DNA from: Bacteroidales bacterium | Lineage (GTDB): Bacteria > Bacteroidota > Bacteroidia > Bacteroidales > UBA932 | Length of the DNA stretch: 64,000 bases | Reading direction: 5' to 3' | Assembly: GCA_017469845.1 (NCBI GenBank) | Contig: JAFUFP010000059.1 | Span: 1-64,000 of the forward strand | Part shown: piece after piece, positions 47,338-56,370 of the stretch | Layout: the number at the start of each line of letters is the position of its first letter | Position numbering within the stretch: position 1 is the first letter of the stretch | Made by a program: the position numbers and the translations under genes | The notes under the pieces: generated by a model | What the model saw: the letters and a program-made list of their open reading frames with translations, nothing else | Told to the model about the DNA's origin: nothing | The model's database searches: none

Positions 47338-47395
47338 TTCCGCCGACTGAAAGTCGGTAAACCATTGTCGGAACGTGGACATAAACGTAAAAAAG

Positions 47396-47434
47396 AAGTC
47401 GTTCGGCTGCTGTACGCAGATCCGGACGACTTTG
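47396..47434. terminator. Bidirectional terminator
   Basis: AAGTCGTTCGG and CCGGACGACTT pair over 11 bp. On the minus strand it is followed by CTTTTTTAC, stopping the PrsW-like gene; on the plus strand by TGTTCT. A second small hairpin (CCGACT-GAA-AGTCGG, 47343-47357) follows the ABC gene. Confidence 0.7.
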
Positions 47435-47459
47435 TTCTATTCTTCCCGGTATACGATCG

Positions 47460-48212
47460 TCACTGTTCGTCCGGAAGGTTGTCATCCGGCGCCGAATCCC
47501 TCATTATCTTCGACCTTATGTCGTTGTCCGAGGCTTCCGACAGGATCTTTTCCCTCGTGTGCTTGAAAAGCCTGAAGCAGAAATAAAGGAGGACGATGGT
47601 GAGAAGACCCGAAAGGGCGCTTCCAAGTCCGCTGGCGAAAGCTATGGTGTCGTATATTCCGTGGAGAAGGATCGGGACGAGGATTATCTTGGCCTTGGTT
47701 CCCTTGGGTGCGTAACTGCCGTAGAAGTGGTTGACCGAATAGTAATATCCCATCATCACCGCGAACGCGAAATGTCCCGGGACGGCAAGAAGAGCCCTTG
47801 AGATGCTGACCGTTATCCAATCGGCACCGGATCCCATCACGTAGAGGATGTTCTCGAATGCGGCGAATCCCAGTCCCACGGATGCAGCGTAGACGATTCC
47901 GTCGAACCTTTCATCGAACTCGGGATTGTTCCGAAGGAGCAGCCACAGCATCAGGAGCTTAGCGCACTCCTCGGGAATGGCCGCACCGAAAAAGGACGTT
48001 GTCAGGCATTCCGACAAAGAGGTGGGTTCCCCGCTGAAGAATCCCATGGCCATGAGAGGGCCGGAGATGAGGGTTGAGACGAAAGTCGCCAGACCTCCGT
48101 AGAAGAAACCTTTGACAATCAGACGTGTGGGCTCCGGCTGGGTATCCTTGTTGTAGACGTACCACATCAGGATGAGGGCCGGAAGAAGGGCTGCGGCGAG
48201 GACTATCAGCAT
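47460..48212 (-). CDS. PrsW-family intramembrane metalloprotease
   Basis: This 250-residue membrane protein matches the PrsW family, whose namesake in Bacillus cleaves an anti-sigma factor. Marks are an EPTRLI-type N-terminal loop, IPEECAKL in a middle segment, GFAAFENILY, and PGHFAFAVMMGYY, which provide the Glu and His residues of the proposed active site. About seven to eight hydrophobic segments are visible. Its gene has its own promoter and terminator. The substrate is unknown; the FecR protein encoded far upstream is a possible but unsupported candidate. Confidence 0.9.
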   Translation of the reverse strand: MLIVLAAALLPALILMWYVYNKDTQPEPTRLIVKGFFYGGLATFVSTLISGPLMAMGFFSGEPTSLSECLTTSFFGAAIPEECAKLLMLWLLLRNNPEFDERFDGIVYAASVGLGFAAFENILYVMGSGADWITVSISRALLAVPGHFAFAVMMGYYYSVNHFYGSYAPKGTKAKIILVPILLHGIYDTIAFASGLGSALSGLLTIVLLYFCFRLFKHTREKILSEASDNDIRSKIMRDSAPDDNLPDEQ

Positions 48213-48266
48213 AGCGGAAGTGTTACTAATGAATGGAAAGCCGGACCTTTTCTGGCCGGAACATCA

Positions 48267-48274
48267 CAAAATTA
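48267..48274 (-). promoter_or_regulatory. -7 box TAATTTTG for the PrsW-like gene
   Basis: It is a perfect TAnnTTTG match on the minus strand, 54 bp before the start codon. Confidence 0.5.
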
Positions 48275-48299
48275 ACGAAAAATGTGAATAATCCTACCT

Positions 48300-49445
48300 T
48301 TACAGCAAAGACACTCCCATGAATATGAAATGTGCCGCTATTCCCGCGCAGAGTCCCGCTATCGTATGGGCTACGATCGCCTTCGAAATGACCTTCCTGT
48401 AACCGAGGGAATCGAGCATCGCCGTGTGGGTCGACAGGAATCCGCTCCAGCACATTCCTATCGCCGTGCAGACGGCTATGGCGTTGCCGTCCAGAAGTCC
48501 GGCCGCGTTGAAGGTGGGGAGAAGTCCGAGGGCGGCTCCGACCGCACCAAGTGAAGTCATCGGGAATGCGATGAGCTCCATGCTGTGGAATCCGAACAGC
48601 CACTCGAATATCCAGTGGATCTTTCCGGCGAGGAAGGGGAGTATCGGAACACCTTCGGAGGATCCTCCGGTGTAAGTTCCGGTGGCGGCATCGGGACCGA
48701 AGGTTATCATTATGACGGCGGTAGTGATGATGAGGACTCCCGGGATGATCTGAAGACCGAGTTCCACTCCGTTCTTGCCTCCGTCCAGAAGGGCGTTGAG
48801 GAACCTCATGAATACGCTGTCCCGGTGTCCGGGCTCATTTTCTCCGTCTGCAGACTCCGAAGCGACATTTTCCACCGGGGAATCGAGCTCCGGATATGCC
48901 TTCAGGGTGAATCTCTGCATCAGCCTCGTCGAAATTATCGACCCGATGAAAGCTCCGACCAGTCCCACTAAGGCGGCAGTAGCCTGTCCGTAACCGATCA
49001 TCGTTATCAGCACCACGAATCCCATACCGAAAGCGGTTCCGAAGTTGGTGAGGGAGATGAGCTGGTACTTCTTGAAGTATGACGAGAAAGTTTTGTCCTT
49101 GCTGAGGGCGATGATCGCCGGATTGTCCGAAAGGAAAGTCATCACCGCTCCGAGGGCGGCGGCTCCTGGAAGGTTGAAAAGGGGTTTCATCAGGGGACGG
49201 AGGAACTTCTCCAGGAGCTGCACCACACCGAATTCGGCCATCAGTTTGCTGAGGGCTCCGGTGAGGACTGTGATTCCCATGAGGTAGAAAACCGTGTTGA
49301 GCAGCAGGTCATGCGCCGTGTTCATCATGGTTTTCAGCATGTTCGCGCTTCCCATCCTGTTGCATAGGGGCCAGAAAACGAGGACGAGGACAGCGATGAA
49401 GACGACCGCCTCAATGTTCTGGCGGTTCTTTCCTTTGTTGGTCAT
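48300..49445 (-). CDS. Nucleoside-recognition (Gate) domain membrane protein
   Basis: This 381-residue polytopic protein has two Gate/nucleoside-recognition repeats. The first is around VTFLSDNPAIIALSKD and the second around LDGNAIAVCTAIGMCWSGF, with a hydrophilic loop (about 195-215) between them. About ten hydrophobic segments are seen. Members are related to spore maturation proteins SpmA/SpmB and to nucleoside transporters, but their role in Bacteroidota is not defined. It has a -7 box well upstream (49562-49569). Confidence 0.78.
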   Translation of the reverse strand: MTNKGKNRQNIEAVVFIAVLVLVFWPLCNRMGSANMLKTMMNTAHDLLLNTVFYLMGITVLTGALSKLMAEFGVVQLLEKFLRPLMKPLFNLPGAAALGAVMTFLSDNPAIIALSKDKTFSSYFKKYQLISLTNFGTAFGMGFVVLITMIGYGQATAALVGLVGAFIGSIISTRLMQRFTLKAYPELDSPVENVASESADGENEPGHRDSVFMRFLNALLDGGKNGVELGLQIIPGVLIITTAVIMITFGPDAATGTYTGGSSEGVPILPFLAGKIHWIFEWLFGFHSMELIAFPMTSLGAVGAALGLLPTFNAAGLLDGNAIAVCTAIGMCWSGFLSTHTAMLDSLGYRKVISKAIVAHTIAGLCAGIAAHFIFMGVSLL

Positions 49446-49561
49446 TTCGGATGTCTCTTTCCGGGCGGCAGCTCCGGTGGGGAGGGCGAAGAATGTCGTG
49501 GGCCGGTGAATGATGGTTATGTTTCAGCGTTGTTGTACTCTCCCTTTCGGGAAACCGGCTG

Positions 49562-49569
49562 CAAATATA
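49562..49569 (-). promoter_or_regulatory. -7 box TATATTTG within an inverted repeat
   Basis: The box lies 117 bp before the 49445 start. It overlaps the dyad GCAAAT-N7-ATTTGC (49561-49579), which could be a regulator site. Confidence 0.5.
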
Positions 49570-49618
49570 GACAATTTGCCGGAATCACGCATCCGGTACG
49601 GCGTATTCCTTTTTTAGA

Positions 49619-49626
49619 TATCTTTG
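49619..49626 (+). promoter_or_regulatory. -7 box TATCTTTG for the GH92 gene
   Basis: It is a perfect TAnnTTTG match 25 bp before the start codon at 49651. Confidence 0.6.
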
Positions 49627-49650
49627 TAGTAACTTCCAAATTCTTTTGCA

Positions 49651-52011
49651 ATGAGATATTTTCCCCCGAGAATCATACTTTCAGCCTTCGCGGCGTTCGC
49701 TTTCCTCCTTTCGGAACAGCCCTCTTCCGCACAGAGTCAGTGGGTCGACCCTTTCATCGGAACAGACGGCATGGGCCATACTTTTCCCGGGGCCTGCGTC
49801 CCTTTCGGAATGGTGCAGCTGAGTCCGGACACGGACACGATCCCGCACAATGTCGGGGGAGTGTATCAGAAGGAGGTCTACTCTTACTGCGCCGGCTACC
49901 GGCACAGTGATCCGACGGTGGTGGGGTTCAGCCACACTCACCTCAGCGGTACAGGCCACTCCGATCTCGGTGACATACTCATTATGCCTACGGTAGGACG
50001 GCTCCGCCTCAACCCCGGAACGGCTTCGGATCCGGATTCCGGATACCGTTCGAGGTTTTCTCACGAGGGGGAAACGGCACGCCCCGGATACTACAGGGTC
50101 CACCTGGATGATTACGACGTGGACGCCGAACTTTCCGTAACGGAGAGGGTGGGACTCCACCGGTACACTTTCCATGGAGGGGAAGACACCGGCCATCTCA
50201 TCATGGACCTTTCGCATGGACTGTACAACTACGAGGGGAAGACCCTATGGTCTTCGGTCAGGGTGGAGAACGACTCCACTCTAACCGGATACAGGATAAC
50301 GAACGGATGGGGGAGAACGAATTACGTCTATTTCGCGGTGAGGTTTTCCTCTCCTGTGAAGGAGTACGGATTCAGGGAGAAGAAGGCTCCGCAGTACGCG
50401 GGATTCTGGAGAAAGTTAGACCAGGGACACAATTTCCCGGAAATGGCCGGAAGGGGGATAGTGTGCTGGTTCGATTTCCCTCTGGAGGAGAATCCCGTCA
50501 TCGAAGTGAAGGTCGCACTTTCTCCCACCGGGACTGACGGCGCCCTCAAAAACCTTGAGGCCGAGACCGGAGGAATGGGATTCGATGAGGTGAAAGACAA
50601 GGCCATAGCCTCCTGGGACAGGGAACTTTCTTCCATCAGCATTGAAGCGACCCCAGACCAGAAAAGGATGTTCTATACTTCTTATTATCATACCCTCATC
50701 AATCCTTCTCTGTATTGTGACGTGGACGGACGCTACCGGGGCCTCGACGGCAATGTCCATGAAGGGAACGGGGGAATGAATTACACGGTGTTTTCCCTCT
50801 GGGACACCTACAGGGCGGAGCATCCTTTCCTCCTTCTCATGAAACCGGACAGGGCCAAAGATATGATTTCGTCAATGCTTTCGCACTATGACCAGAGTGT
50901 CCACGGACTTCTTCCCATATGGAGCTTAATGGGGAACGAGGGATGGTGCATGAGCGGATACCATGCGGTCTCCGTCCTTTCCGATGCGATTGTGAAAGGT
51001 CTGGACATCGATGAGGACAAGGCTCTGGAAGCCATGGTCTCGACTTCGAAAGTGGGGTATCTCGACGGACTCGGAGAATACATCAAAAAGGGTTATGTCC
51101 CTATGGAATCTTCTTCCACGAGCGCATCCAATTCTTTGGAGTACAGCTATGACGATTTCGCGATATTCTCCGCTGCCTCTTACCTGGGACGAACCGATAT
51201 CGCTTCGGAGTATGCCGGAAGGGCGGACAACTACCTCAATGTGTTCGACATTGTCGACGGGTTCGCCAAACCGCGCTCGGGAGAAGGGGAGTTCAAGACT
51301 CCATTCAATCCGCTCCGGACGGACGGGGAAGGATTCATTGAAGGGAACTCATGGAATTTCTCTTTCCATGTTCCGCAGGACGTCGGCAACCTTGTAAAAC
51401 TCATGGGCGGGGACAGCGGCTTCATCGGAAGGCTAGATGAACTTTTCTCGATGACCCTTTCTCCGGAGTATTACGCAGCCAACGAGGACATAACGGAAGA
51501 TTGCCTCATCGGAGGATACGTGCACGGTAACGAACCCTCGCACCATGTGCCGTATCTGTATGCATGGACTTCGCAGCCATGGAAGACCCAGGAATGGGTT
51601 CGGGATATAATGAACAGGATGTACCGTCCTGTGATCAAGGGCCTTGGTGGAAACGACGATTGCGGACAGATGTCGGCATGGTATCTTTTCACAGCTATGG
51701 GATTCTATCCGGTGTGTCCGGGAACTGACGAATACGTCATAGGGGCGCCCTACTTCCCTTATATGAAGATAGATCTTCCGGGTGGAAAAACCCTTGAAAT
51801 CAAGGCTGATGGAGTCAGTGATCGAAGACGTTACGTAAGGTCGGTGTATCTGAACGGGAAGAGATGGAACAAGAGATTTTTCTCGCATTCGGATCTGATG
51901 GAAGGTGGAGTGATTGAGTTCAAGATGGCGTCCTGGCCCGAAAGGAATCCCCGCAACATACCTTCGATCATGCCGTATTCCTTCTCGGACGATCCTCTGT
52001 CACAGCAATAG
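49651..52011 (+). CDS. GH92-family alpha-mannosidase
   Basis: This 786-residue enzyme is a clear GH92 member, a calcium-dependent exo-alpha-mannosidase family. It begins with a signal peptide ending SSAQ, then the family's N-terminal block WVDPFIGTDGMGHTFPGACVPFG. The catalytic domain has the marks HGNEPSHHVPYLYAW and GGNDDCGQMSAWYLF. Length is normal. GH92 enzymes act on mannan or host N-glycans; the linkage is not set by the sequence. It has its own promoter and no other glycan gene directly beside it. Confidence 0.97.
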   Translation: MRYFPPRIILSAFAAFAFLLSEQPSSAQSQWVDPFIGTDGMGHTFPGACVPFGMVQLSPDTDTIPHNVGGVYQKEVYSYCAGYRHSDPTVVGFSHTHLSGTGHSDLGDILIMPTVGRLRLNPGTASDPDSGYRSRFSHEGETARPGYYRVHLDDYDVDAELSVTERVGLHRYTFHGGEDTGHLIMDLSHGLYNYEGKTLWSSVRVENDSTLTGYRITNGWGRTNYVYFAVRFSSPVKEYGFREKKAPQYAGFWRKLDQGHNFPEMAGRGIVCWFDFPLEENPVIEVKVALSPTGTDGALKNLEAETGGMGFDEVKDKAIASWDRELSSISIEATPDQKRMFYTSYYHTLINPSLYCDVDGRYRGLDGNVHEGNGGMNYTVFSLWDTYRAEHPFLLLMKPDRAKDMISSMLSHYDQSVHGLLPIWSLMGNEGWCMSGYHAVSVLSDAIVKGLDIDEDKALEAMVSTSKVGYLDGLGEYIKKGYVPMESSSTSASNSLEYSYDDFAIFSAASYLGRTDIASEYAGRADNYLNVFDIVDGFAKPRSGEGEFKTPFNPLRTDGEGFIEGNSWNFSFHVPQDVGNLVKLMGGDSGFIGRLDELFSMTLSPEYYAANEDITEDCLIGGYVHGNEPSHHVPYLYAWTSQPWKTQEWVRDIMNRMYRPVIKGLGGNDDCGQMSAWYLFTAMGFYPVCPGTDEYVIGAPYFPYMKIDLPGGKTLEIKADGVSDRRRYVRSVYLNGKRWNKRFFSHSDLMEGGVIEFKMASWPERNPRNIPSIMPYSFSDDPLSQQ

Positions 52012-52083
52012 GTCAAGGTCCGGTCCTGTCAGGGCGGCGGGCAAAAATCCTCACCGATTTTTCACAATTCCCGAAAAGTGTTA

Positions 52084-52091
52084 TATCTTTG
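52084..52091 (+). promoter_or_regulatory. -7 box TATCTTTG for tRNA-Ser
   Basis: It is a perfect TAnnTTTG match 24 bp before the tRNA 5' end. Confidence 0.6.
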
Positions 52092-52115
52092 CATGTCCTT
52101 CCGAGGAACACAAAA

Positions 52116-52203
52116 GGAAAGGTGCTTGAGTGGTTGAAGAGGCCGGTCTCGAAAACCGGTAGTCGCTTAATGCGGCTCAAGGGTTCGAATCCCTTCCTTT
52201 CCG
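52116..52203 (+). tRNA. tRNA-Ser(CGA)
   Basis: The acceptor stem GGAAAGG/CCTTTCC, an anticodon loop CTCGAAA (anticodon CGA), a long class II variable arm, and a TTCGAAT T-loop identify a serine tRNA of about 88 nt with discriminator G. CCA is not encoded. A -7 box lies upstream and an intrinsic terminator 14 bp downstream. Confidence 0.95.
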
Positions 52204-52216
52204 CAGAAAGACAATG

Positions 52217-52244
52217 AGCCGGGTAGCGCCCGGCTTTTGTTTTT
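52217..52244 (+). terminator. Intrinsic terminator of tRNA-Ser
   Basis: AGCCGGG and CCCGGCT pair around TAGCG and run into TTTTGTTTTT. Confidence 0.85.
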
Positions 52245-52496
52245 CCCCGAATGCTGTGCATGCCTTTTCTGAGCTGCCTTCTCTTTATCGTTCAGCTGAC
52301 CCATTATAGCACGTCGAAGAGATTCCCTGATTTCCTTGGAAAAATCTGGTGTTATCCGCTCTCTTTGTGTTTTTACTCCCAATGTGTCAGATCTTTTGAA
52401 CTTAAACCATTGCGATTTCCGGACTTGCGGATTCTTGACAGGAAATCATGACCACCTTTCTTTCAATAAAAAATCATCCGCACTCTGATTTTTCTA
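52245..52496. other. AT-rich gap after tRNA-Ser
   Basis: I see no gene, repeat of the tRNA 3' end, or integrase here. The right end leads into the promoter of the nucleobase cluster. Confidence 0.5.
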
Positions 52497-52527
52497 TTGC
52501 GTCGAAAACCATTTTTTCATAATTTTG
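52497..52527 (+). promoter_or_regulatory. Promoter of the nucleobase-uptake cluster
   Basis: TTG (52497-52499), a 20-bp spacer and TAATTTTG (52520-52527) match the consensus. The ~24-nt leader can form a small hairpin (TCCCG/CGGGA, 52530-52549) followed by TTTTT just before the ATG. Confidence 0.7.
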
Positions 52528-52555
52528 TATCCCGGTTACTCAATCGGGATTTTTC

Positions 52556-53662
52556 ATGTCTGAATCTTTTGAAGCGTCTTCCCTACAACTCAGGGGAGGC
52601 TCAGCGGATACCAGGATATATGAACTGTGCTCCGGTCAGTTCAGAAACCGCTATTTTCTTTTGACCAGCCCCCTTTCCCGCAATCTTTTGGCCCATCCTG
52701 AAGTCGTCGGATATGATGCTTATCTGGCTCTGGTCCATCCTACGGTCGAGGCTCTGCGTTTCCTTCTCTCCGAAGGCATGAACGCTGAAATCGACATCAT
52801 GACCATCCTTCGTGGCGGCCTCAACTATCCCATAGAAGAAGCTGCCCACAATCTCGGAATCAGAGTGAGGAACATGCATTTCCTCTCCTGCGAAAGGGTG
52901 ATAAAGGATCATGTCATCACCGGTCTTGACATCAAGTACACGAAAATAGGAGTCGCTTCCGACATCATCCTTTCCATCGGCGACATCTTCGCCACGGGCG
53001 ACACTTTCCGCCTCTGCATGGAAAACGTCGTCGAGAAGTTCCGCTCTGAAGGCGGAAGCATCCGCCGGATGCTGTTTTTCACCATCGGCGGAACTAGGGT
53101 CGTGGACCAGATGGAGGGTCTTGCCGAGGCTATGAGAAGAGCGTTCCCCGGATTCGAGGGGATCAACTGCTTCTTCTACGAAGGAATGTTCACCGTATAT
53201 ACGGACAAGGGTGTCTCCGGAATCAACGTCAAGGACATCGACTTCGGCTGGAAGGGAGGAGTCGTCGCTCCGGAATTCCGCCGCTACGTGGTCGACCATC
53301 CTGACGCCCTCTACGAAAAGTGCATAATCTATGACGGCGGAGCACGCCGCTATGAGATTCCGCTGCATTTCGATGAGGTACTGGAATACTGGAACGGCAT
53401 CCTTTCGAGGGAAGGGGAGATCTCCGCATGGGATCTTACCGCCGAGAAACTCGGATACTCCGGATGCTTAAGTTTCGAAGAATGGCTCTTGGTCACCCGT
53501 TTCCGCGACCTTGCATTATCTTCCCCGAAAATGGAAAAAACTCTCCGATCCCTTTGGGAGGACGAGGCCGGACTTTTTTTCCTCTCCCGCACTCTTTCAC
53601 TCAAGGAATTGTCACTTCGACGTATAGAATCAATCACCAAACTAAAGGCGCTTTATGGGTAA
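52556..53662 (+). CDS. Unknown protein with phosphoribosyltransferase-like segment
   Basis: This 368-residue cytosolic protein is not one I recognise with certainty. A segment around residues 130-150 (ILSIGDIFATGDTFRLCMENV) looks like the PRPP-binding loop of type I phosphoribosyltransferases, and the upstream ILRGGLNYPIEEAA is also typical of that fold. The C-terminal ~120 residues are helical and unassigned. Its stop overlaps the start of a cytosine-permease gene (ATGGGTAA), so the two are translationally coupled. A role in base salvage or its control is suggested by the cluster. Confidence 0.72.
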   Translation: MSESFEASSLQLRGGSADTRIYELCSGQFRNRYFLLTSPLSRNLLAHPEVVGYDAYLALVHPTVEALRFLLSEGMNAEIDIMTILRGGLNYPIEEAAHNLGIRVRNMHFLSCERVIKDHVITGLDIKYTKIGVASDIILSIGDIFATGDTFRLCMENVVEKFRSEGGSIRRMLFFTIGGTRVVDQMEGLAEAMRRAFPGFEGINCFFYEGMFTVYTDKGVSGINVKDIDFGWKGGVVAPEFRRYVVDHPDALYEKCIIYDGGARRYEIPLHFDEVLEYWNGILSREGEISAWDLTAEKLGYSGCLSFEEWLLVTRFRDLALSSPKMEKTLRSLWEDEAGLFFLSRTLSLKELSLRRIESITKLKALYG

Positions 53663-54905
53663 ACAAGGCGTAGACATCGATTACACGAACCGTCCCGTCG
53701 ACAAGGCGGGTCGCAAGAGCAACCTCAGCATGTTCATGCTCATGCTGGGATTCACATTCTTCTCGGCCAGCATGTGGGTTGGCCAGCAGCTCGCCGGAGG
53801 ACTCAACTGGAACCAGTTCATATGGGCCCTTGTCCTCGGTGGCATCATCCTGGGGGCTTATACCGGAGCCCTGGGCTACATCGGAGCCGAAAGCGGACTG
53901 TCGCTCGACAACCTCTCGCGCAGGAGTTTCGGAACGAAAGGCAGCTACCTTCCGAGCGCTATGATCTCCTTCACGCAGATCGGCTGGTTCGGAGTGGGAC
54001 TGGCGATGTTCGCCATTCCGGTGGCAAAGGAGTTCATCGGACTGGAGGTCACGGCTGACCATATGCCCTGGCAGGGATATTTCCTTGTCGTGATAGCGGG
54101 CATCCTCATGACGATGAGCGCCTATTTCGGAATCAGGAGCCTTACGATAATAAGCTACATCGCGGTCCCCGCTGTGGCCATCCTCGGAACGGCGGCAATG
54201 ATAATGGCCGTCAAGCAGGGTGACACCGGACTTATCGAGCAGTTCTCCAAGGGTACCAAGGATCTCGGAGTCATCGCGGGAGCCGGTCTCGTAGTGGGAA
54301 GCTTCGTCTCCGGAGGAACGGCCACGCCGAACTTCACCCGTTTCGCCAAGAATGCCGGAGTCGGCTGCATCACCACGATCATAGCCTTCTTCATCGGCAA
54401 CAGCCTCATGTTCCTATTCGGTGCCGTCTCCAGCATCTACGTCGGAGGAAACGACATCTTCGAGGTGATGCTCAACCTCAACCTCTTCTACCTCGCCGTC
54501 TTCGTCCTGGGCCTCAATATCTGGACAACAAACGACAATGCCCTCTATTCGGCCGGACTGGGTCTTTCCAACATTACGGGACTCACGAAGAAGGCGATGG
54601 TCATCATTTCCGGCATCATCGGAACCGTGGCCGCCGTATGGCTTTACTGGAATTTCGTGGGATGGCTGAATGTGCTGAACTGCACTCTTCCTCCTGTTGG
54701 AATCATCCTCATCATCGACTATTTCCTCTCGCGCGAGGACTATCTTTCCGGTGAGGAACCTTCCAAGGCGGTCAACTGGTCGGCCATCATAGGCGTTGTC
54801 CTCGGTGCGGTCGTAGCGAATCTCGTGCATTGGGGATTCCCCGCCATCAACGGTATGGCGGTAGCCGCCGTATGCTACCTCATCGGGAGGCATTTCGGGA
54901 AATAG
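53655..54905 (+). CDS. codB: CodB-like cytosine permease (NCS1 family)
   Basis: This 416-residue transporter has about twelve hydrophobic segments and NCS1 signatures: a SASMWVGQQLAGG first segment, GYIGAESGLSLDNLSRRSFG, and WTTNDNALYSAGLGLSNI, as in CodB. It would import cytosine or a related base with a cation. It overlaps the preceding gene by 8 bp. No cytosine deaminase gene is seen in the window. Confidence 0.9.
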   Translation: MGKQGVDIDYTNRPVDKAGRKSNLSMFMLMLGFTFFSASMWVGQQLAGGLNWNQFIWALVLGGIILGAYTGALGYIGAESGLSLDNLSRRSFGTKGSYLPSAMISFTQIGWFGVGLAMFAIPVAKEFIGLEVTADHMPWQGYFLVVIAGILMTMSAYFGIRSLTIISYIAVPAVAILGTAAMIMAVKQGDTGLIEQFSKGTKDLGVIAGAGLVVGSFVSGGTATPNFTRFAKNAGVGCITTIIAFFIGNSLMFLFGAVSSIYVGGNDIFEVMLNLNLFYLAVFVLGLNIWTTNDNALYSAGLGLSNITGLTKKAMVIISGIIGTVAAVWLYWNFVGWLNVLNCTLPPVGIILIIDYFLSREDYLSGEEPSKAVNWSAIIGVVLGAVVANLVHWGFPAINGMAVAAVCYLIGRHFGK

Positions 54906-54956
54906 TCCCTCCGTCCCTTTTCAAGATCGGCAATTACTCACTAAAACCTTCAACAT

Positions 54957-56318
54957 ATGACTACTGTAAACCAGGGCATCTATGATGCGCGCACGCTCGG
55001 CAAGGGCAGAATGCTGACCCTCGGCCTCCAGCACATGTTCGCGATGTTCGGGGCGACAGTCCTCGTTCCGGTCATCACAGGCCTTTCGATGTCCGCGACC
55101 CTCCTTTTCGCGGGTCTCGGTACTCTCATCTTCCACGTCCTTACGAAAATGAAGGTCCCCGCCTTCCTCGGCTCGTCCTTCGCTTTCCTGGGTGGTTATG
55201 CGACTGTAGTGCAGATGGGTGAAGCCCAGGGACTCTCCGCGGCACAGAGTCTTCCTTACGCATGTATAGGAGTTTTCTGCGCTGGACTCATGTACTTCCT
55301 CCTCGCGGGTCTTTTCGCCGCATTCGGTCCCAAGAGGGTGATGAAGTATTTCCCTCCGGTGGTTACCGGCCCCATCATCATCGCCATCGGTCTCACGCTT
55401 TCCGGTTCGGCGATCGCGAACTGCACGCAGAACTGGTGGATAGCCCTTCTTTCGATCGCCATCATCATCGTCTGCAACATCTGGGGCAAGGGAATGATCA
55501 AGATCATCCCCATTCTCCTTGGTGTCGTCGGTTCATATGTTGTGGCCGCCTGCTTCGGCCTTTGTGACTTTTCCGCAGTGAAGGACGCCGCATGGATCGG
55601 TCTTCCCTTCAAGATGGAGAATACCGCGATGGCGGTATTCCGCGATCCCAACTGGGGACTCGTCGTTGCGGCCATAATCGCCATCATCCCGATTTCTCTC
55701 GCCACCATGATGGAGCATATCGGGGACATGTGCGCGATCTCTTCTACCGTCGGCAAGAACTTCCTCGAGGATCCCGGTCTTCACCGCACATTGATGGGTG
55801 ACGGTCTGGCTACCGCCCTCGCTTCAGTTTTCGGAGCTCCCGCGAACACCACTTACGGAGAGAATACCGGAGTGCTGAACCTCACCAAGGTCTTTGACCC
55901 CAGGGTCATCAGGATCGCTGCCATATTCGCCATCGTGATGTCCTTCTGCCCGAAGTTCAGCGCGATCATCTCCGCCATGCCGGCTGCGACCATCGGAGGA
56001 GTGTCTCTCGTCCTCTACGGTATGATCTCGGCGGTGGGAGTGAGGAACCTCATCGAAAACAATGTCGACTTCACGGCATCGAGGAACGTGCTCGTCGCGG
56101 CCCTCATTCTGGTTCTTGCCATCGGTATCAAGTACGGAGCCAATGACAGCCTCTCCATCGGCTTCACTTCACTTTCCGGTCTCGCGGTTGCCGCCATCCT
56201 CGGAGTTGTGCTCAACGCCATCCTTCCCGGAAAGGATTTCGTGTTCAACGAGAAGATCAGCGAGAATCCCGTGGACAAGAAGTTCGGCTCACTTCTGGAA
56301 AAGAAGGACGTCGAGTAG
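54957..56318 (+). CDS. uraA: UraA-like uracil permease (NCS2 family)
   Basis: This 453-residue NCS2 transporter has about fourteen hydrophobic segments. Its signature region includes TMMEHIGDMCAISS and ANTTYGENTGVLNLTKVFDP, the latter near-identical in pattern to uracil permeases. The early LQHMFAMFGATVLVPVITG block is also typical. It is 51 bp after codB and likely in the same transcript. It would bring in uracil by proton symport. Confidence 0.94.
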   Translation: MTTVNQGIYDARTLGKGRMLTLGLQHMFAMFGATVLVPVITGLSMSATLLFAGLGTLIFHVLTKMKVPAFLGSSFAFLGGYATVVQMGEAQGLSAAQSLPYACIGVFCAGLMYFLLAGLFAAFGPKRVMKYFPPVVTGPIIIAIGLTLSGSAIANCTQNWWIALLSIAIIIVCNIWGKGMIKIIPILLGVVGSYVVAACFGLCDFSAVKDAAWIGLPFKMENTAMAVFRDPNWGLVVAAIIAIIPISLATMMEHIGDMCAISSTVGKNFLEDPGLHRTLMGDGLATALASVFGAPANTTYGENTGVLNLTKVFDPRVIRIAAIFAIVMSFCPKFSAIISAMPAATIGGVSLVLYGMISAVGVRNLIENNVDFTASRNVLVAALILVLAIGIKYGANDSLSIGFTSLSGLAVAAILGVVLNAILPGKDFVFNEKISENPVDKKFGSLLEKKDVE

Positions 56319-56370
56319 GGATTCCCTATTAATATATCAACAGTAAAACAAACCAAAATAGCGATTCAAT

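Noticed and set aside
52013..52382. Minus-strand reading frames across tRNA-Ser
   Set aside because: They are antisense translations of the tRNA; peptides of this kind (KGFEPLSRIKRL and similar) are a known annotation artefact.
52204..52555. Integration site at tRNA-Ser
   Set aside because: No repeat of the tRNA 3' end and no integrase or mobile gene was found next to it.
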